Origin: Levilactobacillus suantsaii
GTDB taxonomy: Bacteria > Bacillota > Bacilli > Lactobacillales > Lactobacillaceae
Assembly: GCF_004115745.1 (NCBI RefSeq)
Contig: NZ_QXIL01000019.1
Location: 1-40,076, forward strand
Direction of reading: 5' to 3'
DNA length: 40,076 nucleotides
Both the position numbers and the translations under genes were made by a program. Under the pieces are notes generated by a model. The model was not told the DNA's origin. It did no database searches and saw nothing but the letters and a program-made list of their open reading frames with translations. Each line of letters starts with the position of its first letter. Within the stretch, counting starts at the first letter, position 1. Shown one piece after another: positions 24,783-33,462 of this stretch.

Positions 24783-26843
24783 ATGAAAATTGTCCTGGCG
24801 GCAGGAAAATTGAGTGTTATGGATCCTACGGTCGTGGACGACTGGCAGCTCCAGTGGGCTCAACCCGCCGAAACGATTCTTCACAGTACTGCGGCCCAAC
24901 CCGCCATTTTGGTGGGGGAAGGTCACGGAGACTTCAAAATGACGAATGGTAACTTTCGTATCACGGAACAACGGCATTCGCAGATTGGGTTGCCCTGGGT
25001 CCGCAACCTCGAGCAGGCGGGGAACACGGTTCAATTTGATTTGGCACCGACCCCGACGAGTCCCAGCTACTTACAGCTGACGCTCCATTACCGGACGGCT
25101 GGATGGCACTTGGATTTTCGGCCGCTAGCGGGACAGTTGAATCGCTTTTGGTTGCGGCTCTTGGCCCAACCTAGTGACCGTTTCTACGGGGCTGGCGAGC
25201 AGTTTAGTGCCTTCGAATTGTCTGGCCGACGGTTCCCCATTTGGACTTCAGAACCGGGAATCGGCCGGAATAAGCAAACGGCAGTGACCCAGGCCGCTGA
25301 CCGAGCTAACGGGGGCGGTGGTGATTACTACACCACTAATTATCCACAGGCCACTTATTTGACCAGTCGACACCAATTGGTCCACTTGGCGACCAGCGCC
25401 TATGCCGTCTTAGACTTTCAAGACCAACGCTTCACGGAGCTTTCAGCCTGGGAGATTCCTACGGCACTTTATTTGGGGCACGCGGAAACTTTAGCCGCTA
25501 CTGTGGCCTTGAATAAGGATTGGTTTGGTACCCAACCACCACTACCCGATTGGTTACTTAGCGGTGTCGTGCTAGGGCTCCAGGGAGGCACCACTGCAGT
25601 TAAAACGGCGGTGACTCAGGCCCAACAGGCAGGAGTCAATATTGCTGGGGTATGGACACAAGACTGGGTCGGCCCGCTGACCACCAGTTTTGGTAAACGT
25701 CTGCACTGGGATTGGCACTTAGACGAAAAGACCTATCCGCAGTGGCCACAACAGGTCCGGCGTTGGCGGCAACAAGGCATTCGTTACCTGGGGTACATCA
25801 ACCCTTATTTAGTGACGGATGGCCCACTGTTTAAGACGGCTGCCGATAACCAATATTTGGTCCAGACTCAGGCGGGGGAACCGTACCTGATTGATTTTGG
25901 TGAATTTGAGTGTGGTACGGTCGATCTGTTGAATCCGGCAGCTTTTCACTGGTTCCAGACGTTGATTGAGACCCGATTGATCGGCGGTGGCATGAGTGGC
26001 TGGATGGCTGATTTCGGCGAGTATTTACCGACCGATGCACGACTCTACGGCAACGTGGATGCAGAAACGGCACATAACCGGTGGCCGGTCCTGTGGGCCA
26101 AATTGAACCGCGCGGCCTTAGACGCAACGGGAACGACCGGTGACGTGGTTCCGTTCTTTCGTTCTGGCGGCGTAGGCACGCAAAAGTACGCACCACTTCT
26201 GTGGGCTGGTGATCAGAGTAGCGATTGGACCCCGGATGATGGGATTCCTTCCGCGGTGACGGGAATGCTAACGACGGGCCTCACCGGTAATGGTCTCACC
26301 CATAGTGACATTGGGGGGTACACGAGTCTGTACGGCGTTAAACGCAGTAAGGAATTATGGCTTCGGTGGGCGGAACTGGCGGCGTTCACGCCAGTAATGC
26401 GGACCCACGAAGGCAACCGGCCAGCGGAAAACTTCCAACCGAACCAAGATCAAGCCGCCTTACGCCAATTGGCGCGCCTGACCACGATTCACCGCCATCT
26501 CTTACCGTATTTCCGGCGGGTGATGGCAGAAAATACGGCGACGGGGTTACCCGTGATGCGACCGTTGATGCTAGCGGATGAGGCCAATCAAGCCTTGTGG
26601 CATGAACACAGTAGTTTCCTGTTGGGGAATGATTTGCTCGTAGCCCCAATCTTGCATCCGCACACGACCCAACGGACCGTGACCTTGCCTGCTGGTGACT
26701 GGGTTCACCTGTGGAGCGGGCGGCAACTGACCGGGGGACAAACAGTCTCGGTCGTAGCGCCCTTGGGTCAGCCCCCAGTCTTTTACCGGGCTGATGCGGC
26801 GGATCAAGCGACTTTTAAAGCGTTATGCGATAAAGAGAATTAA
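24783..26843 (+). CDS. yihQ: GH31 sulfoquinovosidase (YihQ type)
   Basis: The 686-residue glycosidase aligns by eye along its length with E. coli YihQ, for example GWMADFGEYLPTD and HSDIGGYTSLY. The catalytic nucleophile is D410 in WMADFGEYLPTD and the acid/base is D477 in WAGDQ. The three residues that bind the sulfonate in YihQ (R301, W304, Y508) correspond to R306 and W309 in GKRLHWDW and Y513 in DIGGYT. All five key residues keep a constant +5 offset. It hydrolyses sulfoquinovosyl glycerol or sulfolipid headgroups to free sulfoquinovose. No signal peptide is visible, so it acts in the cytoplasm after import. It is the last gene of the operon and ends at the 26854 terminator. Confidence 0.92.
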   Translation: MKIVLAAGKLSVMDPTVVDDWQLQWAQPAETILHSTAAQPAILVGEGHGDFKMTNGNFRITEQRHSQIGLPWVRNLEQAGNTVQFDLAPTPTSPSYLQLTLHYRTAGWHLDFRPLAGQLNRFWLRLLAQPSDRFYGAGEQFSAFELSGRRFPIWTSEPGIGRNKQTAVTQAADRANGGGGDYYTTNYPQATYLTSRHQLVHLATSAYAVLDFQDQRFTELSAWEIPTALYLGHAETLAATVALNKDWFGTQPPLPDWLLSGVVLGLQGGTTAVKTAVTQAQQAGVNIAGVWTQDWVGPLTTSFGKRLHWDWHLDEKTYPQWPQQVRRWRQQGIRYLGYINPYLVTDGPLFKTAADNQYLVQTQAGEPYLIDFGEFECGTVDLLNPAAFHWFQTLIETRLIGGGMSGWMADFGEYLPTDARLYGNVDAETAHNRWPVLWAKLNRAALDATGTTGDVVPFFRSGGVGTQKYAPLLWAGDQSSDWTPDDGIPSAVTGMLTTGLTGNGLTHSDIGGYTSLYGVKRSKELWLRWAELAAFTPVMRTHEGNRPAENFQPNQDQAALRQLARLTTIHRHLLPYFRRVMAENTATGLPVMRPLMLADEANQALWHEHSSFLLGNDLLVAPILHPHTTQRTVTLPAGDWVHLWSGRQLTGGQTVSVVAPLGQPPVFYRADAADQATFKALCDKEN

Positions 26844-26853
26844 ACCTAACCAT

Positions 26854-26899
26854 AAAATGGGTTCTGAAGACCACGTTAGTGGTCTTCAGAACCCATTTT
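26854..26899. terminator. Bidirectional terminator between the sulfoquinovose operon and the phosphatase gene
   Basis: A perfect 21-bp stem (26854-26874 with 26879-26899) with loop GTTA begins with AAAA and ends with TTTT. It can serve both convergent units. Confidence 0.92.
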
Positions 26900-26909
26900 G
26901 ATTACAGCG

Positions 26910-27575
26910 TTAGTTGATTTTACCGGTCGTATTATTGTAATCGTCGACGCGGTAGTGGCCGTTTTTAACGGTCAGTTTGGTAATACTGCCGTTATCGACC
27001 GGGACCGAAATATCGATGTCCGGACCAAACTTGGACACGATACTGCGAATAGTCGTACTGTGAGTGGCGATGACGATTTTATCGCCGTCGCTGGCTTGGG
27101 CGACCACACGGTCTAAGGCGGGTTGGACTCGCTCCCAGAACTCGGCGTTATCTTCGGCATCACCGTAAGGATCTTGGGCCTTGAACATGTCCTTGGTCTT
27201 TTCGATGGTCAAATGCCGAATCATCGCGTTGAAGGAGTCTAAACCTACAGGACTGCCAATGGCATGCCAGACGAAACCAGTATCGAGGCCTTCGAAGTAG
27301 CCAAAGTTCTCTTCGCGAAAGGCCGGTTCCGTTTGTAAGTCACCGACGGCCAAAGCCTGGTTAGCCGTCAAGATGTGTTGGGCCGTGGTCTGCGCCCGGT
27401 TGGTGTCGCTGGCGTAAGCAGCGGCTAGGGGTAACTTGGCTAACCGCTCGCCAGCATTCTTAGCGTCGGCAATTCCCTTCGCGGTTAAGGGGGAATCGGA
27501 CCACCCCTGAATACGGTGGTATTTATTCAAATAGGTTTGGCCGTGACGGACCAAATAAAGTTCAACTGTCGCCAT
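26910..27575 (-). CDS. Histidine phosphatase superfamily protein (phosphoglycerate mutase-like)
   Basis: The 221-residue protein starts MATVELYLVRHGQTYLNK with the catalytic RHG motif (residues 10-12). A second histidine lies in IVIATHSTTIRSIV near residue 175. This is the layout of cofactor-dependent phosphoglycerate mutase-like phosphatases (GpmB group), which dephosphorylate small metabolites. The substrate is unknown. The gene lies 52 bases downstream of the antiporter gene on the same strand and is probably co-transcribed with it. Confidence 0.85.
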   Translation of the reverse strand: MATVELYLVRHGQTYLNKYHRIQGWSDSPLTAKGIADAKNAGERLAKLPLAAAYASDTNRAQTTAQHILTANQALAVGDLQTEPAFREENFGYFEGLDTGFVWHAIGSPVGLDSFNAMIRHLTIEKTKDMFKAQDPYGDAEDNAEFWERVQPALDRVVAQASDGDKIVIATHSTTIRSIVSKFGPDIDISVPVDNGSITKLTVKNGHYRVDDYNNTTGKIN

Positions 27576-27627
27576 GTACGCGTACCTCTCTTTCTCTCAA
27601 AGCAATACGTCCCATTCTAACATAGAC

Positions 27628-29487
27628 TTAGTTGAGAATCCCGAGTTCCTGGCGGATTTGTTGCGCCGTTTCGGGGGTACTGGTAAAAATCAGCCGGTCG
27701 TTGAGTTTCAGTGTAGTCGAGCCGGTCGGTCGGATGAAGTGACGGTCGCGGAAAATTTGGCTGATGGTGATTTGATCCACGAACGGCATTTGGCGAATGG
27801 CCTGTTCGGTGTAACGCCGGTTGCGCAATGTCACTTCGTAAACGGTGGTTTCCGACGAGGTCAACAGTTCCAGGGTCGTTGGCGCTTCAATCAGGCTGCG
27901 CAGCATGGCGATGGTCACGGCTGGTGTGTTGAAGACTTCGATGCCCATCTGGGTCAGTTCGGTTTCCCGGGCGTCCAGAACGTTACGGTCCTCGAAGCGA
28001 GCAATGACTCGCTTAACCCCATAAGTCTTGGCGGCCTTAGCCAGTTCGTAATTCTTAGTCGCGTTGAAGTGGCCTAAGACGACGATATCCGCATCGAAGG
28101 CTTGTTGAGCGGTAACGTCTTCGGGGTTGAGGTTATCTAGTAATTCAGTTTTGATTTCGGAGTTGTAGGTACGGTAGTTGGCGGCTTTGTCGGTGTACAT
28201 GGTGATGTCGTACCAGTTCTTAGCTAATTGTTGGGCGACAGGTACCGTCCACAGGTTGGCGCCAATGAAGTGGACCTTGGCTTTCTTGGTCTTTTCGGCT
28301 TGGGGATTGTAGAAGACGTTGAAAGCCAGTGGCCCCAGGATACAAGTCAAAATTGCAGCTAACAGGAAGGCGCCAGATTGTTGAGTCGTCACGACTTTCA
28401 TGGATTTTGCGACTTGGAGCACGGCCAAGACCATGGTGACGGTGGCCCCGGAAATCGTGGCCCCCGCTAAGGCATTGCGCCGGTGGAACCGGAGCCGTAA
28501 AATCCAGTAAATGGCCACTTTAGAAAGCACGTAAGCGACAAAGAACGCTGGAATGAGGAGAAGTGTGGCGGAATCGGATAGCAAGGTCCGAAGGTTGATG
28601 TCGACCCCACTTAACATGAAGAAGATAGGGATGAAGAAGCCGTAGCCAATCCCATCGAGCCGGACCCGAGTTTCTTCATGGGGTTGTAAGAGCTTCATGA
28701 CGATTCCGGCGACGAAGGCCCCCAGAATATTTTCGGCACCCACAGCGTCAGCGATGACCACCAGGCTAAAAATTAGGAAGAACGCCAACCGAATATCCAG
28801 TTGAGTCGTGGATTTGTTGATACGTTCGAAAAAATTGAAGAAGGGTTTGAAACGTATGAATAAAACGCCGGCCGCTAAGAAGACCAGCAAAAGAAGCCAC
28901 AGAGACCGACTATTATTACCAAAAATCGAGGCGTAAATGGTCAACGCAAATAAGGGCACGATTTCTCCTAAAGCGGCAATCAATAGCGTTGTTTGGCCAA
29001 AGGGCTTACTCAGGAGCTCTTTTTCCTTTAAAGTGGCAATCACGACCCCTAAAGAAATCGTCATGAAGATGATGGTCGCAAGCCAAGGATCCTTGAATAG
29101 CCCGGTTAGTTTGCAAATCCAGCCTAAAGCCAAGGAAACGACCACGACACTGACGTAACTAGTGACCGCTAGAAAAACGGGTGAATACTTGGGTGCTTGT
29201 TGGGCCGCTTTGGCCGCCAGGGGGGTCTCCGGGACCCGGCGACGACTGAAGAGGCTGAAGTCGATTTCCATCCCACTCAGGAACATCAAGAAGATGACCC
29301 CAGTGTTGGACAATAAGGTCAACGTGTCATTGCTACTGTGAACCACGTTAAACAAGCTGGGTCCCAGTAGGATACCGACTAAAATTTCCACGACGGCAGT
29401 TGGTAAGATGCTTAACCGTAACCGAGCCATGATTAACGGGGTTATCAGCGCAGCCGTTAAAATGATGAGTAATGAGATTTGATCCAT
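27628..29487 (-). CDS. CPA2-family cation/proton antiporter with TrkA domains
   Basis: The 619-residue protein has a KefB/CPA2-like membrane part of about 12 helices. It includes MDQISLLIILTAALITPLIMARL at the start and AVGAENILGAFVAGIVMKLL in the middle. A cytoplasmic RCK/TrkA-N Rossmann domain follows (VHFIGANLWTVPVAQQLA, about residue 425 onward), then a TrkA-C-like C-terminus (LKLNDRLIFTSTPE). Such proteins exchange K+ or Na+ for H+ and serve pH and osmotic balance, often gated by nucleotides. Which ion is moved is not visible. The ATG follows GAGGGG. The -10 box TATAAT lies at 29521-29516. Confidence 0.88.
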   Translation of the reverse strand: MDQISLLIILTAALITPLIMARLRLSILPTAVVEILVGILLGPSLFNVVHSSNDTLTLLSNTGVIFLMFLSGMEIDFSLFSRRRVPETPLAAKAAQQAPKYSPVFLAVTSYVSVVVVSLALGWICKLTGLFKDPWLATIIFMTISLGVVIATLKEKELLSKPFGQTTLLIAALGEIVPLFALTIYASIFGNNSRSLWLLLLVFLAAGVLFIRFKPFFNFFERINKSTTQLDIRLAFFLIFSLVVIADAVGAENILGAFVAGIVMKLLQPHEETRVRLDGIGYGFFIPIFFMLSGVDINLRTLLSDSATLLLIPAFFVAYVLSKVAIYWILRLRFHRRNALAGATISGATVTMVLAVLQVAKSMKVVTTQQSGAFLLAAILTCILGPLAFNVFYNPQAEKTKKAKVHFIGANLWTVPVAQQLAKNWYDITMYTDKAANYRTYNSEIKTELLDNLNPEDVTAQQAFDADIVVLGHFNATKNYELAKAAKTYGVKRVIARFEDRNVLDARETELTQMGIEVFNTPAVTIAMLRSLIEAPTTLELLTSSETTVYEVTLRNRRYTEQAIRQMPFVDQITISQIFRDRHFIRPTGSTTLKLNDRLIFTSTPETAQQIRQELGILN

Positions 29488-29515
29488 AAGTTACCACCCC
29501 TCAAAAGTTAGGTCC

Positions 29516-29521
29516 ATTATA
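29516..29521 (-). promoter_or_regulatory. -10 box of the antiporter gene
   Basis: A consensus TATAAT on the minus strand about 30 bases before the start codon. The expected -35 position falls inside the palindrome at 29532-29553. Confidence 0.5.
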
Positions 29522-29531
29522 GCAAAAAACA

Positions 29532-29553
29532 GCGTCAACCTTATCGTTGACGC
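29532..29553. promoter_or_regulatory. Palindrome in the antiporter/helD intergenic region
   Basis: A perfect 8-bp inverted repeat GCGTCAAC/GTTGACGC with a 6-base centre. On the minus strand a T-run (29529-29524) follows, so it could be a small attenuator-like terminator. It also covers the expected -35 region of the antiporter gene, so it could be an operator. No minus-strand gene lies upstream to be terminated. Confidence 0.45.
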
Positions 29554-29660
29554 TTGCGGACAGAATCCTTTATTTGTCGGGGAAATAAGTGTAGTATGGT
29601 TAGGCGAATTATGACAAATTTGACGGTTAGGATGTCCAGTCTTAGCAAGGAGGAATTGCA

Positions 29661-31973
29661 TTGGCAGACTCAATTAAAGCCCAAGAGCAACAACATTTGG
29701 ATATGGTCGTTGCTAAGATTAAACAGGCCCAAACGGCAGCGAAGAAACGTATTGGCGTGGCCGAAAGTGACGAAGCGGGGATTCGGAAGAATTTCGTCAA
29801 CGACCTGCGACTTAAAACGGACAGTTATGAAGGCATTATGGAAACAGCCCTGTCCGTGCGACAACAGCAACAGATGTTAGCCGAACGGCAGAATAGCTGG
29901 CAACACGCGACTACTGAACTGAGTACCCTGAAACGACTCGAAAAGCGGGCTTACTTTGCGCGAATCGATTTTCAAGAAACGCCCACGTCTAAGCCTGAGA
30001 CCATCTACATTGGGTTAGGGTCTTTCTCGGATACCCCTGACCACTTCTTGATTTACGATTGGCGGGCGCCCATTTCTAGTATCTATTATGATGGGGAACT
30101 CGGTGCGGTTAGCTACCAGACGCCAGACGGGGAACAGACTGTCGACGTGCAACTCAAGCGGCAGTTCCAAATCGAAGACGGGCAAATCGTGACGTTGTAC
30201 GATACTGACCAAACGGTAACCGACCAGATGTTACTGTCGGCGTTGAGTGAACATTCCGATACCCACATGAAGAGTATCGTCACGACCATTCAAAAGGAAC
30301 AAAACCAGATTATTCGGGACACCCATTCGGACTTGCTGTTCGTCCAGGGGGCCGCGGGTTCCGGGAAGACGGCGGCGATTCTTCAACGAGTAGCATATTT
30401 GTTGTATCGGTACCGAGGCAAGTTGAACGCGGGCCAGGTCATTCTGTTCTCGCCCAACCAACTCTTTAACGATTATATCGACCAAGTGTTGCCAGAACTC
30501 GGGGAACACAACATGGTTCAGATGACTTATTACCAATATGCTGGTCGCCGGTTGCCAAAGATTGACATTGAAACCTTGGCGCAACGGTTTGCGGAAACTA
30601 ATTCACCGGTCCAAAAACGACTAAACGCTCTCAAGGGGAGCCTGGCGTTCTTTAACGCGGTGACGGGCTATGCGGACCACTTGGAACAACGCGACATGTT
30701 GTTCCGCAACATCGTCTTTCAGGGGAAGGTCTTTATTCCGAAAGAAAAAATCCAAGATATTTACTACAGCTTCAACCGGAACTACCATCTAGGCAACCGG
30801 CTCCAGGCCACTAAGGAAGCCTTGGTCCGCATCCTTAACCGGCGAATCTCCAGTGAAATGAAGAGTAAGTGGGTCGAAGATACCATCCAGGACCTAAGTA
30901 AGGAACAGTTAGATTCGTTATACGGTGATCACCCGCGGGAATTCGAGTCGGCCGATAAGGAATACCAGTTCTTAGCACGGCGAGTCGTCATGACTTCTCT
31001 GGAACCCGTCCGTAAGGCGATTGTCCGGGCCCGGTTCTTGACCATCAATAATCAGTATGTCCATATGTTACGGCAGATGCCGGAACGAATCGACCTGGCC
31101 CAGTACCACTTGACGACTGCCGAGTGGCAAGCCGGCGTGGATGCGACCGTAGCTGCGTTGCGCGATCATCAGATGCAACTGTTGGATACCACACCATATT
31201 TGTACCTGTACGATAAAATGGCGGGTAAGTCCGGCGACCGGGACATGCGCTACGTCTTCTTGGATGAGGTGCAGGACTACAACGCCTTTCAGCTAGCCTT
31301 TCTGAAGTCGACCTTCCCGCGAGCCCGCTTTACCATGCTTGGAGACTTGAACCAAGCCATCTTTACTAAGGAAAACAGTCACACCTTGTTGCACGAACTC
31401 AGTACCATGTTCGATCCGGATAAAACGCGGGTGGTCCAACTGACCCGTTCGTACCGTTCGACACAACAGGTCACGGACTTCACCAAGCATATCTTGAAGA
31501 ATGGGGAAGCCGTGACGTCCTTTGCCCGCGAAGGCGAATTGCCGACGGTGACCGTGGCGAGTGATGAAACCGCGGCGATTGCGCGAGTCAAAGCTGAATT
31601 GGCCCGTAACGATGCGGACCATGAGACCACTGCCATCATTGGAAAGGACCTGGCAGATTGTCAAGATTTGACGACACGATTACGGGCGGTCGGCGTCAAG
31701 GCGACGCTGATTCAGTCCGAAAACCAACGGCTGGCGCCCGGCGTTATCGTGGTACCGTCATTTCTGTCCAAGGGGTTGGAATTCGATGCCGTCATCGTCT
31801 GGGAAGCGTCTGCTAGTCGCTACCAAGACGATGATGAACGCCAGTTGCTCTACACGATTTGCTCCCGAGCAATGCACCGCTTGAGCTTAGTCGCCGCGGG
31901 GACCTTATCACCGTTACTCGATGACGTGCCGGCGGATGAATTTACCGTCGTGCCCGCGGTTCCCGTGGATTAA
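29661..31973 (+). CDS. helD: RNA polymerase recycling motor HelD (UvrD/Rep-like)
   Basis: The 770-residue protein has the HelD N-terminal coiled region (about residues 1-100). It then has IYIGLGSFSDTPDHFLIYDWRAPISSIYYD, diagnostic for HelD, and a split superfamily-1 helicase core. Walker A is GAAGSGKTA near residue 230, Walker B is VFLDEVQDYN, and a C-terminal VVPSFLSKGLEFDAVIVW follows. HelD removes stalled RNA polymerase from DNA and can contribute to rifamycin tolerance. The start is TTG 29661 with a perfect AAGGAGG seven bases upstream. The gene is monocistronic with its own terminator. Confidence 0.92.
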   Translation: MADSIKAQEQQHLDMVVAKIKQAQTAAKKRIGVAESDEAGIRKNFVNDLRLKTDSYEGIMETALSVRQQQQMLAERQNSWQHATTELSTLKRLEKRAYFARIDFQETPTSKPETIYIGLGSFSDTPDHFLIYDWRAPISSIYYDGELGAVSYQTPDGEQTVDVQLKRQFQIEDGQIVTLYDTDQTVTDQMLLSALSEHSDTHMKSIVTTIQKEQNQIIRDTHSDLLFVQGAAGSGKTAAILQRVAYLLYRYRGKLNAGQVILFSPNQLFNDYIDQVLPELGEHNMVQMTYYQYAGRRLPKIDIETLAQRFAETNSPVQKRLNALKGSLAFFNAVTGYADHLEQRDMLFRNIVFQGKVFIPKEKIQDIYYSFNRNYHLGNRLQATKEALVRILNRRISSEMKSKWVEDTIQDLSKEQLDSLYGDHPREFESADKEYQFLARRVVMTSLEPVRKAIVRARFLTINNQYVHMLRQMPERIDLAQYHLTTAEWQAGVDATVAALRDHQMQLLDTTPYLYLYDKMAGKSGDRDMRYVFLDEVQDYNAFQLAFLKSTFPRARFTMLGDLNQAIFTKENSHTLLHELSTMFDPDKTRVVQLTRSYRSTQQVTDFTKHILKNGEAVTSFAREGELPTVTVASDETAAIARVKAELARNDADHETTAIIGKDLADCQDLTTRLRAVGVKATLIQSENQRLAPGVIVVPSFLSKGLEFDAVIVWEASASRYQDDDERQLLYTICSRAMHRLSLVAAGTLSPLLDDVPADEFTVVPAVPVD

Positions 31974-31987
31974 ATCAGTGTGAATTG

Positions 31988-32025
31988 AAACGGCCGTGTC
32001 CTTGATCAAGGACACGGCCGTTTTT
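31988..32025 (+). terminator. helD terminator
   Basis: A perfect palindrome (31988-32005 with 32006-32023) ends in TTTTT. It may weakly terminate the convergent minus-strand gene as well. Confidence 0.88.
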
Positions 32026-32027
32026 GG

Positions 32028-33251
32028 TTAATTAAGGTGTTGGGCTTGGTCGACCTGCTTGAAAAGACTGATAGCGGTCTTTTCGGTGGACCAGGTCGGC
32101 CACATGGTCGCCTTGGTGAAACTATTGGATAAGAAGACGACGCCGGTCTTGCCGTTGCGACTCAACACGAAGGTCGCTTCGTAGTTGTCCCGGAGACCGT
32201 GACCATAGTAACCACTTTGGCCCAGGTGATAGAGTCCACCGGTGTAGTGTGCCGTGGTCGATTTAGCCTGATGGAGTGTTTGGGCCCCACTTGAGTTTAG
32301 TAGGAGCTTCCCCTGGATGACGGCTCGTTCGGCGCGAAACAGGTCGCCGGCGCTCATCATGACGTTCCCAGTCCCGACCCGCGTGGCCAATGGGGCTGCG
32401 GCGGGAATGTGGGGCGTTTGGTAAAGTCCCGGACGACTGCCAGTGTAACTAACGGTCATGGTCCGTGAGTGACGGAAGACTTCCGCAAATTTTGTGTGGT
32501 TCAGATTCAACGGGGTCACGATTTGTTGGTAGAACCGTTGATAGTAGGATTGGTGGGTGACTTGATGTAAAATGCCTGCCAATAGCGTGTAGTCGATGGG
32601 CTGGTAATCGAATTGACCAATCTTGGTGGTGTCAATCTTGGCGTGGGTGGCGGCCTGATGATAGACGGCTCGTTCGCTAAGGTAGCGACTTTGGGGCACG
32701 GTACCGTAGATGCCAGCAGTCATGTTGAGCATCTGCCGAATGGTGATCGTCCGGCTATGCTTGATTTTAGGGTAGTATTGACTGAGATGGTCATTAAGAC
32801 TCAGTTGATCGTCCTGGACAGCACGCATGATGAGTTGGCCAGTCAAAGCCTTTTGCGTGGAGTTGATGAGGTAGGGGGTCGTGGTCGTGTTCTTGCGATG
32901 TTGTTCCCGGTTGGCCCAACCGAACGCGCGTTGGTAGACCACGCGGTTATTTTTGACCACCAATGCAGTCCCTACGAAATGTTTGGCTTTTAGTTGCTGG
33001 GTGACTTTAGTGGCGAGCTTGGGCGCCGTTTGACTGGTTGTTTCGCGGTCGAACTGCGTTTTGGTGCTATGGCGTTGCTGAGCACTGACATGGGCGTCAT
33101 GAGCAATCCCGTGCCAGGTCCGTACGGCCGTTTGACGGGTCACTGAGTGAGTCGCGGGGTGGATCCAAAACCAGATGCCGGTCCCCCCTAAAAAGACTAA
33201 AATAATGAGACCAACCAAAATAAAGAATTGCTTGCGGGGCCGGTTCGCCAT
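32028..33251 (-). CDS. Membrane-anchored serine hydrolase of the beta-lactamase/PBP4* family
   Basis: The 407-residue protein has one N-terminal membrane anchor (FFILVGLIILVFLGGTGIWFW, about residues 9-29), a spacer, and a class C beta-lactamase-like domain. The active-site SxxK is STQK in YLINSTQKALTG. The usual Tyr-x-Asn motif reads YQP in FDYQPIDYTLLAG, so the Asn is not obvious. The third motif is HGLRD. Relatives act as DD-peptidases or esterases on cell-wall or small substrates. The ATG follows AAGGAAG. A TATAAT for this gene lies on the minus strand at 33297-33292. Confidence 0.82.
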   Translation of the reverse strand: MANRPRKQFFILVGLIILVFLGGTGIWFWIHPATHSVTRQTAVRTWHGIAHDAHVSAQQRHSTKTQFDRETTSQTAPKLATKVTQQLKAKHFVGTALVVKNNRVVYQRAFGWANREQHRKNTTTTPYLINSTQKALTGQLIMRAVQDDQLSLNDHLSQYYPKIKHSRTITIRQMLNMTAGIYGTVPQSRYLSERAVYHQAATHAKIDTTKIGQFDYQPIDYTLLAGILHQVTHQSYYQRFYQQIVTPLNLNHTKFAEVFRHSRTMTVSYTGSRPGLYQTPHIPAAAPLATRVGTGNVMMSAGDLFRAERAVIQGKLLLNSSGAQTLHQAKSTTAHYTGGLYHLGQSGYYGHGLRDNYEATFVLSRNGKTGVVFLSNSFTKATMWPTWSTEKTAISLFKQVDQAQHLN

Positions 33252-33415
33252 GGTGCCGCTTCCTTTCCGATTACTGAGTGAATCATCTTTTATTATACTG
33301 GAAGTTTACGGGATACTAGCATCTTTTTGTTTAAGTCTTGGTAACGGTTTCGTGTAGCTTGACTGTTTCATGGCGTATCCAAGAATCTGCGCTCTTTTTT
33401 CGCGACACAATGCGT

Positions 33416-33421
33416 TATAAT
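33416..33421 (+). promoter_or_regulatory. -10 box of coaA
   Basis: TATAAT 41 bases before the coaA start. The -35 region is T-rich (33393-33400) but not consensus. Confidence 0.5.
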
Positions 33422-33462
33422 GGGAGGATAAAATCTGAAACTAATTTTTTCGAGGTGTCTTC

